Shown one piece after another: positions 5,652-5,658 of a stretch of DNA of 5,658 bases (position 1 is the stretch's first letter; each line of letters begins with the position of its first letter). The stretch spans positions 1 to 5,658 of the forward strand of contig QNDZ01000113.1 of NCBI GenBank assembly GCA_003646055.1, written 5' to 3'. The translations under genes were made by a program, and so were the position numbers. The notes below the pieces were generated by a model, which was not told the origin of the DNA, searched no databases, and was given only the letters and a program-made list of their open reading frames with translations. The stretch comes from a bacterium (GTDB lineage: Bacteria; Hydrothermota; UBA3072; B12-G15).

Positions 5652-5658
5652 GTTTTAC

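Noticed and set aside
1..5658. CRISPR arrays, tRNA or rRNA genes, insertion sequences, and toxin-antitoxin or phage genes
   Set aside because: I saw no regularly spaced repeats, RNA gene motifs, transposase or terminal repeats. XRE-ImmA proteins can be mobile-element encoded, but nothing else here supports one.

Overview
This is a moderately AT-rich bacterial window that is almost entirely coding. Five genes are visible: two in a leftward signalling operon, two in a rightward pair of envelope proteins, and one leftward regulator. The envelope pair (a lipobox lipoprotein and a likely outer-membrane beta-barrel) points to a diderm bacterium. Three start codons lie 6-10 nt from a plausible -10 box and have no Shine-Dalgarno, which suggests that leaderless transcription is common. 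AGG/AGA arginine codons are frequent. An uncultured, possibly thermophilic lineage would fit, but I cannot assign a phylum from this sequence.

Positions 1-3056, minus strand: a short receiver-like protein with a degraded active site is followed, through a 4-nt ATGA overlap, by a large soluble hybrid histidine kinase (GAF-PAS-PAS-PAS-HisKA-HATPase-REC). The kinase stays open for 892 codons to the left edge of the window. It has a complete set of catalytic boxes and an intact C-terminal receiver. Its frame contains no stop inside the window, so it is missed by any search for closed reading frames.

Positions 3057-3152 form a divergent promoter region. Positions 3153-4306, plus strand, hold a lipoprotein and a small beta-barrel candidate joined by a TGATG stop/start overlap. 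Neither belongs to a family I recognise. The barrel gene ends convergently inside the 3' end of the next gene (17 bp shared, 4290-4306).

Positions 4290-5489, minus strand: a 399-residue fusion of an XRE-type helix-turn-helix and an ImmA/IrrE-like (DUF955) zinc protease with HELGH. Its promoter has a perfect TTGACA -35, a 17-bp spacer and a TATAGT -10 only 6 nt before the ATG. A perfect palindrome (ATGTTG-T-CAACAT) covers the -35, as expected for autoregulation. Positions 5490-5658 are intergenic, contain several short repeats, and end in a strong Shine-Dalgarno (GGAGGTGA), so a rightward gene probably starts just past the right edge.

The kinase/receiver operon and the envelope pair are divergent neighbours and could be functionally linked, but nothing in the sequence proves it. 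The most noteworthy points are the atypical receiver coupled to the kinase, the unknown lipoprotein-barrel pair, and the self-contained HTH-protease switch with its palindromic operator.
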